A DNA stretch of 64,000 bases from Neoakkermansia glycaniphila (GTDB lineage Bacteria > Verrucomicrobiota > Verrucomicrobiia > Verrucomicrobiales > Akkermansiaceae), in NCBI RefSeq assembly GCF_001683795.1, contig NZ_LIGX01000017.1, forward strand, positions 1-64,000, written 5' to 3'. The translations under genes were made by a program, and so were the position numbers. The notes under the pieces are model-generated. The model searched no databases. It was not told the origin of the DNA and saw only the letters and a program-made list of their open reading frames with translations. Positions 52,575 to 60,961 of this stretch are shown here, piece by piece; within the stretch, counting starts at the first letter, position 1, and each line of letters begins with the position of its first letter.

Positions 52575-53525
52575 CTACCCCTTCGGCAGGAAAAACGACC
52601 GCTGCTTCTCCGAAACGGGCAACCCCGCAAGCTCCATCGCCTGCAGCATATCCTCCCAAAGCTTGCGCCTCTCTCCCATATCCGACGTCCTCAGCAAATA
52701 GCTCGGGTGATGAGTCACCACCACCGGAATATCCCCATGGAACAGAGGCAGCCCCCGGAAAGCAGACAAAGGCAGATCGCTCTCGGCACGCAACAGCCCC
52801 CGGGCGGCAATCACGCCCAGAGCCACAATCGCACGGGGTCGCACCAGCTCAATTTCCACATCCAGCACGGAAGCGCCCAGCGCCATCTCCTTCTCGTTCG
52901 GAGGGCGATTATTCGTCGTCTGGCGCGGCAGAGCCGGGCGGAACTTCACCAGCTCCGTCAAATAAATGGAATCTCGTGCCAGCCCCATGGCCGCCAGAAT
53001 ACCGTCCAGCTTCTTCCCCGCCTCTCCGGCAAACGGCATCTTCGCCTGCTCATCGAAATAATTCGGAGCATCCCCCACAAACATCAGGGAAGCCCGCACA
53101 TCGCCCTGCCCGAACACGGGAATCTCACGCAGCGAACCGAGATTCAGCATCGGAGTCCACCGGGGCAACAGCCTCCGGAAAAGCATCCACCTCTCCTCGT
53201 CCGTACTGCCTCCGGGTCGGAAACGCGGCACCGCATGGGCCGTCGGATCATCCAGCTCGGCATTCCCGGCCTCCTCCTGCTCCACCTCCTCAAGCACGCG
53301 CAACAGACTCGAAGCCACGGCCGCCTGCTCTCCGGATGGTTCTGCGGCATTGCCGGCAACCTCCACCTGAGCCGAAGGCGGAAGCCCCATCTTCAAACGC
53401 TTCGCCTCCACCATCCAGCGGCGCAGCACCAGCCGGGCCTCCTCATCCACCGGAAGCATTGCCGTCCCCTGCTCCTGCAGTGCGCGGAGGCGGTCAATCA
53501 CAAGCTGGCGGGCATCGGCAATCAC
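52575..53525 (-). CDS. Uracil-DNA glycosylase family-4-like protein without Fe-S cysteines
   Basis: A 316-residue protein from the GTG at 53525, 31 bases after the preceding gene; the earlier in-frame start overlaps that gene. The N-terminal 140 residues are helical and unassigned. The UDG-like core has VFGQGDVRASLMFVGDAPNY, MPFAGEAGKKLDGILAAMGL, YLTELVKFRPALPRQ and a final VVVTHHPSYLLR. Family 4 enzymes have GEAPG and hold a [4Fe-4S] cluster with four Cys, one in a VKCRP motif. Here the motif is VKFRP and no Cys exists anywhere in the protein, so the cluster is lost. It may still act on uracil in DNA. Confidence 0.75.
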   Translation of the reverse strand: MIADARQLVIDRLRALQEQGTAMLPVDEEARLVLRRWMVEAKRLKMGLPPSAQVEVAGNAAEPSGEQAAVASSLLRVLEEVEQEEAGNAELDDPTAHAVPRFRPGGSTDEERWMLFRRLLPRWTPMLNLGSLREIPVFGQGDVRASLMFVGDAPNYFDEQAKMPFAGEAGKKLDGILAAMGLARDSIYLTELVKFRPALPRQTTNNRPPNEKEMALGASVLDVEIELVRPRAIVALGVIAARGLLRAESDLPLSAFRGLPLFHGDIPVVVTHHPSYLLRTSDMGERRKLWEDMLQAMELAGLPVSEKQRSFFLPKG

Positions 53526-53556
53526 GCGCAAACCATAGCACACCTCCCGAAAACAA

Positions 53557-54726
53557 TCAACCACCCACTTCACCTTTCCTAGGCGAGGCGACCTCTTCTC
53601 CACGGCACCCCTCCGCCGCACGGCCCTTCATCGTCTTCCCGTTGAACGGCGCGACAAAAGCATCCTCCTGCACGCCTTCCGACGACAACCCTGACCGGAA
53701 ATCGTCCAGCGTCTCCTGCAAACTCTCATCCGCCAGCTGCCACGTACCGAAATGGCACGCCATCCCGCGAACGGCGCCCAAAGCCTTGAATGCCTTCACC
53801 GCCTGCTGCGGAGTCAAATGCGCCTTTGCAATGAAATCCAGAGGCTTGTAGGCGCCGATCGACAAAATCGCCAGATCCGGCTCTCCCAGCCTCTCGCGGA
53901 TCTCGGCAAAAAACGAAGTCCATGCCGAATCCCCGGCAAAATACACCTTCACTCCGTCATGCGAACGAATAAAGAACCCGCCCCACAACGAACGGTTCTT
54001 CCGCTCCTCCGAACGGTAGCGGCCGCTGTAATGCTTCGCCGGAGTCAGTGTCACGGCCACCGACCCCGCCGCCGTCTCCACAGCCGTCTCCTGCCACCAG
54101 TCGATCTCCCGCACACGCGCCCGTCCGCAGTGGTATTCAAGCAGGGATTTCATCCCCAGAGGCACGATAAACAGCGGATTATCCCTCTTCACCAGCCGCT
54201 GCAGAGTCTCCACATCGAAATGATCGTAATGATCGTGCGACAGCAAAACCGCATCCACCCTCGGCAAATCCTCCCACGCAATACCCGCAGGGCGGCACCT
54301 CTTCGGCCCCGACCACTGCACCGGACTCACCCGGTCGGACCACACAGGATCCGTCAGCACATTCAGCCCGCGCAAGCGCAGCAGCACCGTCGAATGATTC
54401 ACCATCGTCGCCTCCCAGCCTCCGGGCGCCACCTCTCCTGCCAGCTCCGGTACATCCGCGTTCGCGGCGACTACCGAATAAAACCCCGGATCGCGGAAAC
54501 AAAACCATTCCAGGGCGCGTAAAAACGACCCCTGCTCCACCTCGTCGGCCACATGGAAATGCCTGCCGTCGAAATGATCCGTCACCGGACCGCGCCACTC
54601 TCCGGAGCGGCAAAGCGTCTGCGCCACCAGCAAATTCGCGCCATACGTAGCTACCGCCATCCCCCCCGCCACGCATACGCTCCACCTCACCCAACGCCGT
54701 CTCCAAACCGTTCGCAACCATCGCAT
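53557..54726 (-). CDS. Membrane-anchored MBL-fold hydrolase (NAPE-PLD/UlaG-like)
   Basis: A 389-residue protein from the ATG at 54726. An N-terminal hydrophobic helix (VRWSVCVAGGMAVATYGANL) anchors or exports it. The metallo-beta-lactamase core has TMVNHSTVLLRLRGLNVLTD, PVWSDRVSPVQWSGPKRC, the metal motif LLSHDHYDHFDVETL, then TPAKHYSGRYRSEERKNRSL and VYFAGDSAWTSFF. This pattern is that of the NAPE-hydrolysing phospholipase D-like / RomA group. The substrate is not known. Its Lys/Arg/Gly-rich C-terminal tail is low complexity. Confidence 0.8.
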   Translation of the reverse strand: MRWLRTVWRRRWVRWSVCVAGGMAVATYGANLLVAQTLCRSGEWRGPVTDHFDGRHFHVADEVEQGSFLRALEWFCFRDPGFYSVVAANADVPELAGEVAPGGWEATMVNHSTVLLRLRGLNVLTDPVWSDRVSPVQWSGPKRCRPAGIAWEDLPRVDAVLLSHDHYDHFDVETLQRLVKRDNPLFIVPLGMKSLLEYHCGRARVREIDWWQETAVETAAGSVAVTLTPAKHYSGRYRSEERKNRSLWGGFFIRSHDGVKVYFAGDSAWTSFFAEIRERLGEPDLAILSIGAYKPLDFIAKAHLTPQQAVKAFKALGAVRGMACHFGTWQLADESLQETLDDFRSGLSSEGVQEDAFVAPFNGKTMKGRAAEGCRGEEVASPRKGEVGG

Positions 54727-54909
54727 GAGCCGGATTGTACCAAAAGCCGGAAGATAGAAAAGCCGAAAGAACGCCCCGCGGCCGGAACACAGTTCCCTGT
54801 TGCCACAGCGCAACATATGCGTAAAACAGGCACGCGTCATGCACGCATCCTGCTCCGGAGACGGAGCCCCACAATCCCATGTATCACGCTATCCTACTCG
54901 AAACTAACC

Positions 54910-55218
54910 ATGAAAAAAGGGCAGAACATCATCGGCGCCCAAGTCAGAAAACGGCGCAACCAATTGCACCTATCGCAGAACAGATTTGCCACCTCCTGCC
55001 AACTCAACGGTTGGCAGCTCTCGCGGGAAACGCTTTCCAAAATCGAAGCGGGCCTGCGATGCGTCACTGATGCGGAAACGCTCTTCCTGTCGCAAATGCT
55101 CTCCTGCCCCGTCAACTACCTGATGGAAGGCGCCCAGCACGACAACATCCTGCAGGCCATGCGCCACAGCCGAGACACCGGAGACGGAACGGCAGAACAC
55201 CTCGAACATGACGCCTGA
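54910..55218 (+). CDS. XRE-type helix-turn-helix regulator
   Basis: A 102-residue protein from the ATG at 54910. It has a Cro/C1-type HTH: GAQVRKRRNQLHLSQNRFAT, then WQLSRETLSKIEAGLRCVTD with the recognition helix and the IE-x-G turn, and ETLFLSQMLSCPVNYLMEG. The C-terminal tail is polar. The target is unknown; it is divergent from the MBL gene and convergent with the reductase gene, so it may control the MBL gene. Confidence 0.8.
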   Translation: MKKGQNIIGAQVRKRRNQLHLSQNRFATSCQLNGWQLSRETLSKIEAGLRCVTDAETLFLSQMLSCPVNYLMEGAQHDNILQAMRHSRDTGDGTAEHLEHDA

Positions 55219-55266
55219 CTGCGGCCATCCGCAATCAGGCGCAAAACAACCGCTGGGCCGCCACTC

Positions 55267-56262
55267 TTACTCGCCGAGGCGCAGAACGATCTTCCCGTTG
55301 CGGAACTCTTCCTGGGCCTTCGCGGCGGCCTCGTTCACATTCTCGATACGGTACACGGAATCGACCGCCTGCTTCAGGCGGCCGCTCGCCATCCAGATGG
55401 AAAGCTGCCCGTAGGCGAACTCGATATCTGCCCGCGTCGCATTCTTCAGCCACTGCGTCACCCACAGCCCCTTGAGCTGCACTCCCTTGAAAATCAGGAA
55501 ACCGTTCGGCACCTTGATACTCTGCTTGCTCATCGCGCCGAACGTCGTCATCGTCCCGCCCGGAGCCAGCATATCCATCAGGCGCAACGCGCTATCGCCG
55601 CCCACCGCATTCGAAGCCAGCACGGGGCGCACGCCGCCCGTCGACTCCAAAGCCTTCTTCACCATATCCTCTTCCCCATCCTCCAGCACGATATCCGCAC
55701 CCAGCGCCGTCAACTCCTCGCGCAGGCCCTCCGCCCGGCGCACGAGATTGATCGTCTTCACCCCCATAATCTTCGCAATCTGAATAATACAGCGGCCCAC
55801 CCCGGAATTGGCGGCATTCTGCACCACCCAGTCTCCGGGCTTCAGCTCCACATACCCCGTCAGCATCCGCAGAGCAGTCAGAGGATTCACCTTCAGCATC
55901 GAAGCCTGCGTCGGATCCACCTTCTCCTCCAGCTTCAGGAAATTGTCTGCAGAAGCCGTTAGGAACTTCGCCCACGACCCCACGCCGCGCAGCAGAATCA
56001 CCTGATCGCCCGGCTCGAAACCGGGAGCGGCGGACACTTCCACGATACCGCAGCCTTCCAGCCCGGCAGGGGAATCGGGCAGCACGGGCTTGATACCGTA
56101 CACACCCTGAATGAAATTGATATCCGCAGGATTGATAGGCGCGGCGAGCATACGCACCAGAAGCTCGCCCTCCTCGGGCTCGCGCACGGGAGCGGACTTC
56201 ACCTCAAGCACCTGTTCAGGCGCACCGCACGTCGAAAAACTGGCAAAATGGTTCTCTCTCAT
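55267..56262 (-). CDS. MDR-type reductase, MECR/ETR1-like (2-enoyl thioester reductase)
   Basis: A 331-residue medium-chain dehydrogenase/reductase from the ATG at 56262; the upstream 30 codons overlap an A/T-rich promoter-like region. MLAAPINPADINFIQGVYGI and LPDSPAGLEGCGIVEVSAAP are the catalytic domain of MECR-type enzymes, with Tyr in the QGVYG motif. The nucleotide domain has VVQNAANSGVGRCIIQIAKI (AxxGxxG type) and LVRRAEG for NADPH. No zinc ligands are visible. It would reduce trans-2-enoyl-ACP or -CoA in fatty acid synthesis. Confidence 0.85.
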   Translation of the reverse strand: MRENHFASFSTCGAPEQVLEVKSAPVREPEEGELLVRMLAAPINPADINFIQGVYGIKPVLPDSPAGLEGCGIVEVSAAPGFEPGDQVILLRGVGSWAKFLTASADNFLKLEEKVDPTQASMLKVNPLTALRMLTGYVELKPGDWVVQNAANSGVGRCIIQIAKIMGVKTINLVRRAEGLREELTALGADIVLEDGEEDMVKKALESTGGVRPVLASNAVGGDSALRLMDMLAPGGTMTTFGAMSKQSIKVPNGFLIFKGVQLKGLWVTQWLKNATRADIEFAYGQLSIWMASGRLKQAVDSVYRIENVNEAAAKAQEEFRNGKIVLRLGE

Positions 56263-56362
56263 ATCCCGTCTATTCCGCACAAAAAAACGGTACGCGTCAA
56301 GTCTGCGATGCGTTCCCCAAGTAAAAAAATACAACAATTTTACCCGAAGCAAGCGGTTTTGC

Positions 56363-56390
56363 TTGACCTCCGGCCGAAATGTAGTAGACT
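56363..56390 (+). promoter_or_regulatory. Predicted promoter of rpmB
   Basis: TTGACC (56363-56368), a 16-base spacer and TAGACT (56385-56390). The same -10 hexamer precedes recA. Confidence 0.7.
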
Positions 56391-56424
56391 CTTGCTCCGC
56401 TTAACTCAAAACGCAACAAATCTT

Positions 56425-56688
56425 ATGTCCAGAATTTGCCTTATTCGCGGTTCTCAGCCGCGCGCCGGTCGCCGAATCCACCGTTCCGGTCTTGCCAAGA
56501 AGAAGGGCGGTATCGGCCGTCACGTCACCAAAACCGTCAACCGCACCGTTTACCCCAACCTTCAGGAAAAACGCATCTGGGTTCCCGAGCTGGGCGGCTT
56601 CGTCAAAATGAAGCTCTCCTGCAAGGCGCTTCGCACCATCAGCAAAAATGGTGCCTACAATACGCTGAAGGCCGCCGGCCTGCTTTAA
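56425..56688 (+). CDS. rpmB: 50S ribosomal protein L28
   Basis: An 87-residue protein beginning SRICLIRGSQPRAGRRIHRS with the L28 pattern, then VTKTVNRTVYPNLQEKRIWV and CKALRTISKNGAYNTLKAAG. It lacks the usual Cys zinc pairs. It is a structural protein of the large ribosomal subunit. No rpmG follows. An imperfect hairpin (about 56722-56757) may terminate it. Confidence 0.95.
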   Translation: MSRICLIRGSQPRAGRRIHRSGLAKKKGGIGRHVTKTVNRTVYPNLQEKRIWVPELGGFVKMKLSCKALRTISKNGAYNTLKAAGLL

Positions 56689-56833
56689 TTTTCGGAATTT
56701 TGAACGGAACGATACCCGGATGTGTCTTACACCATGTGGGTATCTTCCGCCAAGACCGGTAAACGAACGCGGAAGGGTGGCTCAAACAAGCCTCAAAAAA
56801 GAACAATAAGCAACTATCACTTTTCCTAAGCAC

Positions 56834-57058
56834 ATGACTTCACAAACCAAAATCGCGCTTCGTATCAACGATGAAAATCCGAACCACCACCTGTGGAACA
56901 ACCGCGGGGTCTGGTGGTGCCACGTGACCGTCCACAAGCCGGACGCCACTGCGGAACGCCTCCGCTTCTCCCTCAAAACGAGGGACATCGAAAAGGCCCG
57001 CACGCGCCGCGACCGAATCTTCGCAGACATTCAGAAGCATTTCGGCATCGCCGCATAA
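56834..57058 (+). CDS. Small protein resembling the N-terminal arm of tyrosine recombinases
   Basis: A 74-residue protein. LWNNRGVWWCHVTVHKPDAT then RLRFSLKTRDIEKARTRRDR fits the three-stranded arm-binding module of integrases, in which R-x-x-x-W-Y... and SL-x-T-x-D-x-x-x-AR are typical. No core-binding or catalytic domain follows; the frame ends and a terminator comes next. It may be a stand-alone DNA-binding protein or the remnant of an integrase. It lies between rpmB and recA in an otherwise housekeeping region. Confidence 0.5.
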   Translation: MTSQTKIALRINDENPNHHLWNNRGVWWCHVTVHKPDATAERLRFSLKTRDIEKARTRRDRIFADIQKHFGIAA

Positions 57059-57095
57059 GGCACGGAGATATCCATCATCACAACCCTTCCCCACC

Positions 57096-57127
57096 AAAAG
57101 GCCGTCCTCCCAAGGACGGCCTTTTCT
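57096..57127 (+). terminator. Rho-independent terminator upstream of recA
   Basis: A 12-bp stem, AAAAGGCCGTCC / GGACGGCCTTTT, with a 6-base loop; the T-tract is part of the stem end. Confidence 0.9.
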
Positions 57128-57176
57128 CATCCCGCACCGCCTCCGGAAAATATGAACTCCCTGCCGCAATCCACAC

Positions 57177-57205
57177 TTGCTACGCGCAACGGAACACGAT
57201 AGACT
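57177..57205 (+). promoter_or_regulatory. Predicted promoter of recA
   Basis: TTGCTA (57177-57182), a 17-base spacer and TAGACT (57200-57205). The ATG at 57216 is 10 bases after the -10, so the leader is at most a few bases. No LexA-type box is recognised. Confidence 0.6.
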
Positions 57206-57215
57206 CATTCCAGAT

Positions 57216-58259
57216 ATGGCAAACGACTCCTCCTCCGCAGAAGCCGAAAAGAACGCGGCAAACAGGCAGCGCGCTCTGGACGCAGCCCTGCTCCAAATCC
57301 AGAAAGACTTTGGCGAAACAGCCATTATGCGCCTCGGCGACAAAACCTCCATGGCCGTCGAAGTCATCCCCACCGGCAACCTTCTCATCGACCGCGCCCT
57401 CGGCACGGGCGGTTTCCCCCGAGGCCGCGTCGTCGAAGTATTCGGCCCCGAATCCTCCGGCAAAACCACCCTCACCCTCACCGCCATCGCGCAGGCACAG
57501 AAGGCAGGCGGCCTCGCCGCCTTTATCGACGTGGAACACGCGCTCGACCCCAAATACGCCGCCAAGCTCGGCGTCAACCTCGACGACCTCCTCGTCTCCC
57601 AGCCGAACTCCGGTGAAGAAGCCCTGCAGATCTGCGAAGCTCTCGTCCGCTCGAACGCCATCGACGTCATCGTCGTGGACTCCGTGGCCGCCCTCGTCAC
57701 CCGCCAGGAACTGGAAGGCGACATCGGCGACTCCACCGTCGGCGCACAGGCACGCCTCATGTCCGCCGCGCTCCGCAAACTCACCAGCCTCATCTCCAAG
57801 GCTCGCACCGTCTGCATCTTCACCAACCAGATCCGCGAAAAAATCGGCGTCATGTTCGGCAACCCCGAAACCACGCCCGGCGGACGCGCCCTCAAATTCT
57901 ACGCTTCCGTCCGCTGCGACATCCGCCGCATCGGCCAGATCAAGGGCAGCGACGGCTCCGTAGCCGGCAACCGCACCAAACTCAAAATCGTCAAAAACAA
58001 AGTCGCGCCTCCCTTCACCGAGTGCGAATTCGACATCATGTACAACGAAGGCATCTCCTCCGTCGGCAGCCTGCTCGACCTCGCCATGGAATACGACGTC
58101 ATGCAAAAGCGCGGCTCATGGATCAGCTACAACGGATCCCAGGTCGCCCAGGGACGCGATGCCGCCAAGGAAGCCCTGCGCAACAACGCCGAACTCTACG
58201 CGGAAATCGAAGAACTCGTCAAACAGAAACTTGAGGAAAAAGCCGCTTCCGGCAAATAA
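57216..58259 (+). CDS. recA: Recombinase RecA
   Basis: A 347-residue protein from the ATG at 57216; the open frame upstream runs through the promoter. Walker A is GPESSGKT (77-84). Other hallmarks are [40 protein letters not shown] (Walker B), [20 protein letters not shown] and [20 protein letters not shown], then [20 protein letters not shown]. It forms filaments on single-stranded DNA for homologous recombination and the SOS response. Length is normal. Confidence 0.98.
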   Translation: MANDSSSAEAEKNAANRQRALDAALLQIQKDFGETAIMRLGDKTSMAVEVIPTGNLLIDRALGTGGFPRGRVVEVFGPESSGKTTLTLTAIAQAQKAGGLAAFIDVEHALDPKYAAKLGVNLDDLLVSQPNSGEEALQICEALVRSNAIDVIVVDSVAALVTRQELEGDIGDSTVGAQARLMSAALRKLTSLISKARTVCIFTNQIREKIGVMFGNPETTPGGRALKFYASVRCDIRRIGQIKGSDGSVAGNRTKLKIVKNKVAPPFTECEFDIMYNEGISSVGSLLDLAMEYDVMQKRGSWISYNGSQVAQGRDAAKEALRNNAELYAEIEELVKQKLEEKAASGK

Positions 58260-58327
58260 ACCGCCATCCTTCACCTCTTCAAACCGGGCGGCACGGGTAC
58301 AACCCTGCCGCCCGCTTGCATCCTGCC

Positions 58328-58870
58328 ATGAACCCATCCGACGAACTCCCGCCCGTTCACAGCTGGCAGGCTCCGGACGACATTCGGGAATACACCCTCG
58401 CCTGCCTCGCCGCCCTCGGCCTGCACGCATGGGATTTCGGCTGGGACCGCGCCATCAAACGCCTCGGATGCTGCCACATCACCGCACGCCGCATCACCCT
58501 CTCCGCCCACTTCGTCCGCGCCCACCTGCCGGACCACACGGACATCATCCGCGACACCGTCCTGCACGAAATAGCCCACGCCATCGTCTGGGAACGCCAC
58601 CGCAAACTCGGCCACGGTGCGGAATGGAAACACTACTGCCGCCTCCTCGGCGCCACGCCGCGCGCCACCACCAGCCGCAGCCTCGACTTCTCCCAGCGCC
58701 CTCCTACCTACATCCTTCGGCTCCGCACCACGGGGGAAACAATCCGCACCTACCACCGCAAACCACGCTTCAGAGGCCCCGTCAAACGCTTCTACCTCCC
58801 CGGCAGGCCGGACACCCTCGGCCAGCTTGAACTCGTCCGCTACACCCCGCCGGAGCCTCCGGCACGGTAA
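58328..58870 (+). CDS. SprT-like zinc metalloprotease-domain protein
   Basis: A 180-residue protein from the ATG at 58328 (a TTG lies four codons upstream). FGWDRAIKRLGCCHITARRI and ITLSAHFVRAHLPDHTDIIR lead to DTVLHEIAHAIVWERHRKLG, where HEIAH gives the two zinc His and the catalytic Glu, followed by HGAEWKHYCRLLGATPRATT with the third ligand. SprT-like domains occur in Spartan-type proteases that digest DNA-protein crosslinks, and its position after recA fits DNA repair. Bacterial SprT is poorly characterised, so the substrate is inferred. Its 3' end overlaps the convergent SBP gene by 31 bases. Confidence 0.8.
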   Translation: MNPSDELPPVHSWQAPDDIREYTLACLAALGLHAWDFGWDRAIKRLGCCHITARRITLSAHFVRAHLPDHTDIIRDTVLHEIAHAIVWERHRKLGHGAEWKHYCRLLGATPRATTSRSLDFSQRPPTYILRLRTTGETIRTYHRKPRFRGPVKRFYLPGRPDTLGQLELVRYTPPEPPAR

Positions 58871-60822
58871 TCCGCATACACCCGGTCCACCTCCCCAAAA
58901 CTCCTCCCCTCGCGGCGGGCGCGCTGCGTCTCCTCCAGCCTCTCTTCATCAATCCAGTACAAATGCGCCTCCAGCGGATTGTACACGTCCGGCACCGAAA
59001 ACCGTGTCTCCGGCGTATCGGGAAACCTCAACCACCGCCAGTAAGCCAGCCGGGCGCAATCATCCCTCCACCCCGGCACCCACACGGCCAACTCGTAAAT
59101 CCGCCGCTGCACCGCATGCGTCGCCCGCTCCAGCGCCTCCTCCGTAGCCGCATCCCGCTCAGCCTCCAAAGCCTTATCCAGAACGGCATCGGCTACAGAC
59201 GTAATATTGTTATTATCCGGCACCAGCCCGCCATGAGCATCCCGGGCCAGCGAAGAATGAAACCACCCGAAATTCTCAGGCAGCGGATACGGCAGAGGCT
59301 CCGCCCAAAACACCGCCTCATGCTTCTTCGCATACACCTTGCGCGCACAGGCCGCCATATCATCGCAATCCGGCACAATCTCCACCCCGCACTGTGCCGC
59401 ATACTGCCTCAGCACGGAAACCATCGCCGCCACGGAAGGAGATAAATTCGTATACGACAGCGCAACACTCAACCGCTTGCCCTCCGCATTCCTCAACACC
59501 CCATCCTTCCCCGCCACCGAAAAACCTGCCCGGGCAAAACACTCCCGCGCCTTCTCCGGTGAAAAACCGCGCTGCGGCAAAGCCTCCAGCGACCACCGCC
59601 CGTAGCCCGACGCAAAACTCGCCAGCCGCCTGCCCTCGCCTCGCGAAAGCAAAGCATCCACCGCATCCATATTCAGCGCATAATGCAGCCCAAGCCTCAC
59701 ATCCTGGGAATCCAGCGGAGCGACCGCAGCATTCAGATACACCCCGTAGGGCGGTTCCGGAAAACAACCGAAAAACGTCGCCTTCTCCACATACCCGTCG
59801 AACACCTCGGGAATCTCCAGCCGGTCCTGCCATACCGGCACCTTGCGCACCACCATCACATCCAGCTCCCCCTTGCGGAACAGCTCCCAAGCCTGCAACT
59901 CGTCCGGCAGATTGACATGCTCGACTGCATCCACATTGCACGTCCATCGGTAAAACCTCCTCTCCCGAGCCCACCAATCCTTCACCCTCTCCAGCACCAC
60001 CTTCCTCCCGCGCACCACCTGCGCCGGATCCACGCGGTAGGCTCCCGTCGTCGGAGCCACGCGCCATTGGTACCTCTCCGGAAAATCCGAACCGAACTCC
60101 GCATAAAACCCCGGCTCCGCCGGATAAATACCCTTTGCCGCCATAAAAGGCAGCAGGGGCCTCCCATACCTCATCGTCACCGAAAGAACCCGGTCGCCAT
60201 ACACGCGAACCCTCTCGTACGCCGCCCGGAACGCCGCCGCATAAAAAGGATCCTGCCCGAACACGGAACACCGCACATACGCGCCAACCAGAAAATCCAC
60301 CGCCTTCACCGGACGCCCGTTCGAATACCGCGCCTCCGGATCGATACGGAAAAACACCGTTCGACCGTCCGGAGCTTCCGCCCACTCGCTGGCCAGCGCA
60401 GGAATCACCCGGCGGGTCACCGGGTGCAGCCCCACCAGCGGCATCTCCACCCGGTCGAACATCGGATAGCGGAAATACTGCACGCTATTCGGACCGAAAG
60501 CGCGGAACGTCGAAGGAAACGACGCCGGATTCCATAGCCTGACCACCCCGCCCTTCACCGCCCTCGGATCGCCGATCTCCGGCTCCTCCAACCCGTTCTT
60601 CCAGACAAGGCCACCCGGAACCTCATCGGCCGCGCCGACTTCCAAAGCGGGACCGTCCCACGTCTCCAAAAAATCCTCAAAACCGGGAGGCATCCCCCCG
60701 GCATGCACCGCAGGCGCAGCATCGGCCTCAAACGGTTCCGCCATGCGTGAAACCGCCCACCACCCCGACAAAACCACCAAACCGCACGCCAGCACCGCCA
60801 AACCCGGCCAGCGCCACCTCAC
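58840..60822 (-). CDS. Membrane-anchored family 5 solute-binding protein (peptide/nickel type)
   Basis: A 660-residue protein. The GTG at 60822 is chosen because AGGAGG ends 6 bases before it; the open frame begins earlier. It has one N-terminal helix (PGLAVLACGLVVLSGWWAVS) in place of a lipobox. The SBP_bac_5 fold is recognised from VIPALASEWAEAPDGRTVFF, RYSNGRPVKAVDFLVGAYVR, YGVYLNAAVAPLDSQDVRLG and WRVAPTTGAYRVDPAQVVRG. Relatives bind oligopeptides, nickel or heme for ABC import, but no permease genes are present. It follows btuB-like by 139 bases on the same strand, so it may share the cobalamin riboswitch. Confidence 0.75.
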   Translation of the reverse strand: MRWRWPGLAVLACGLVVLSGWWAVSRMAEPFEADAAPAVHAGGMPPGFEDFLETWDGPALEVGAADEVPGGLVWKNGLEEPEIGDPRAVKGGVVRLWNPASFPSTFRAFGPNSVQYFRYPMFDRVEMPLVGLHPVTRRVIPALASEWAEAPDGRTVFFRIDPEARYSNGRPVKAVDFLVGAYVRCSVFGQDPFYAAAFRAAYERVRVYGDRVLSVTMRYGRPLLPFMAAKGIYPAEPGFYAEFGSDFPERYQWRVAPTTGAYRVDPAQVVRGRKVVLERVKDWWARERRFYRWTCNVDAVEHVNLPDELQAWELFRKGELDVMVVRKVPVWQDRLEIPEVFDGYVEKATFFGCFPEPPYGVYLNAAVAPLDSQDVRLGLHYALNMDAVDALLSRGEGRRLASFASGYGRWSLEALPQRGFSPEKARECFARAGFSVAGKDGVLRNAEGKRLSVALSYTNLSPSVAAMVSVLRQYAAQCGVEIVPDCDDMAACARKVYAKKHEAVFWAEPLPYPLPENFGWFHSSLARDAHGGLVPDNNNITSVADAVLDKALEAERDAATEEALERATHAVQRRIYELAVWVPGWRDDCARLAYWRWLRFPDTPETRFSVPDVYNPLEAHLYWIDEERLEETQRARREGRSFGEVDRVYADYRAGGSGGV

Positions 60823-60961
60823 AGCACACCTCCTGACCTGAAAAAAAGACTCCGGCCACACCGTCCCCGCGCCGCAACCCTGCTTCGCCACAGAATCGCC
60901 GACACGGAAAAAACGGAATGACCGGAACCCATAAACAACCGAGATTAGCCAGCCTACGGCA

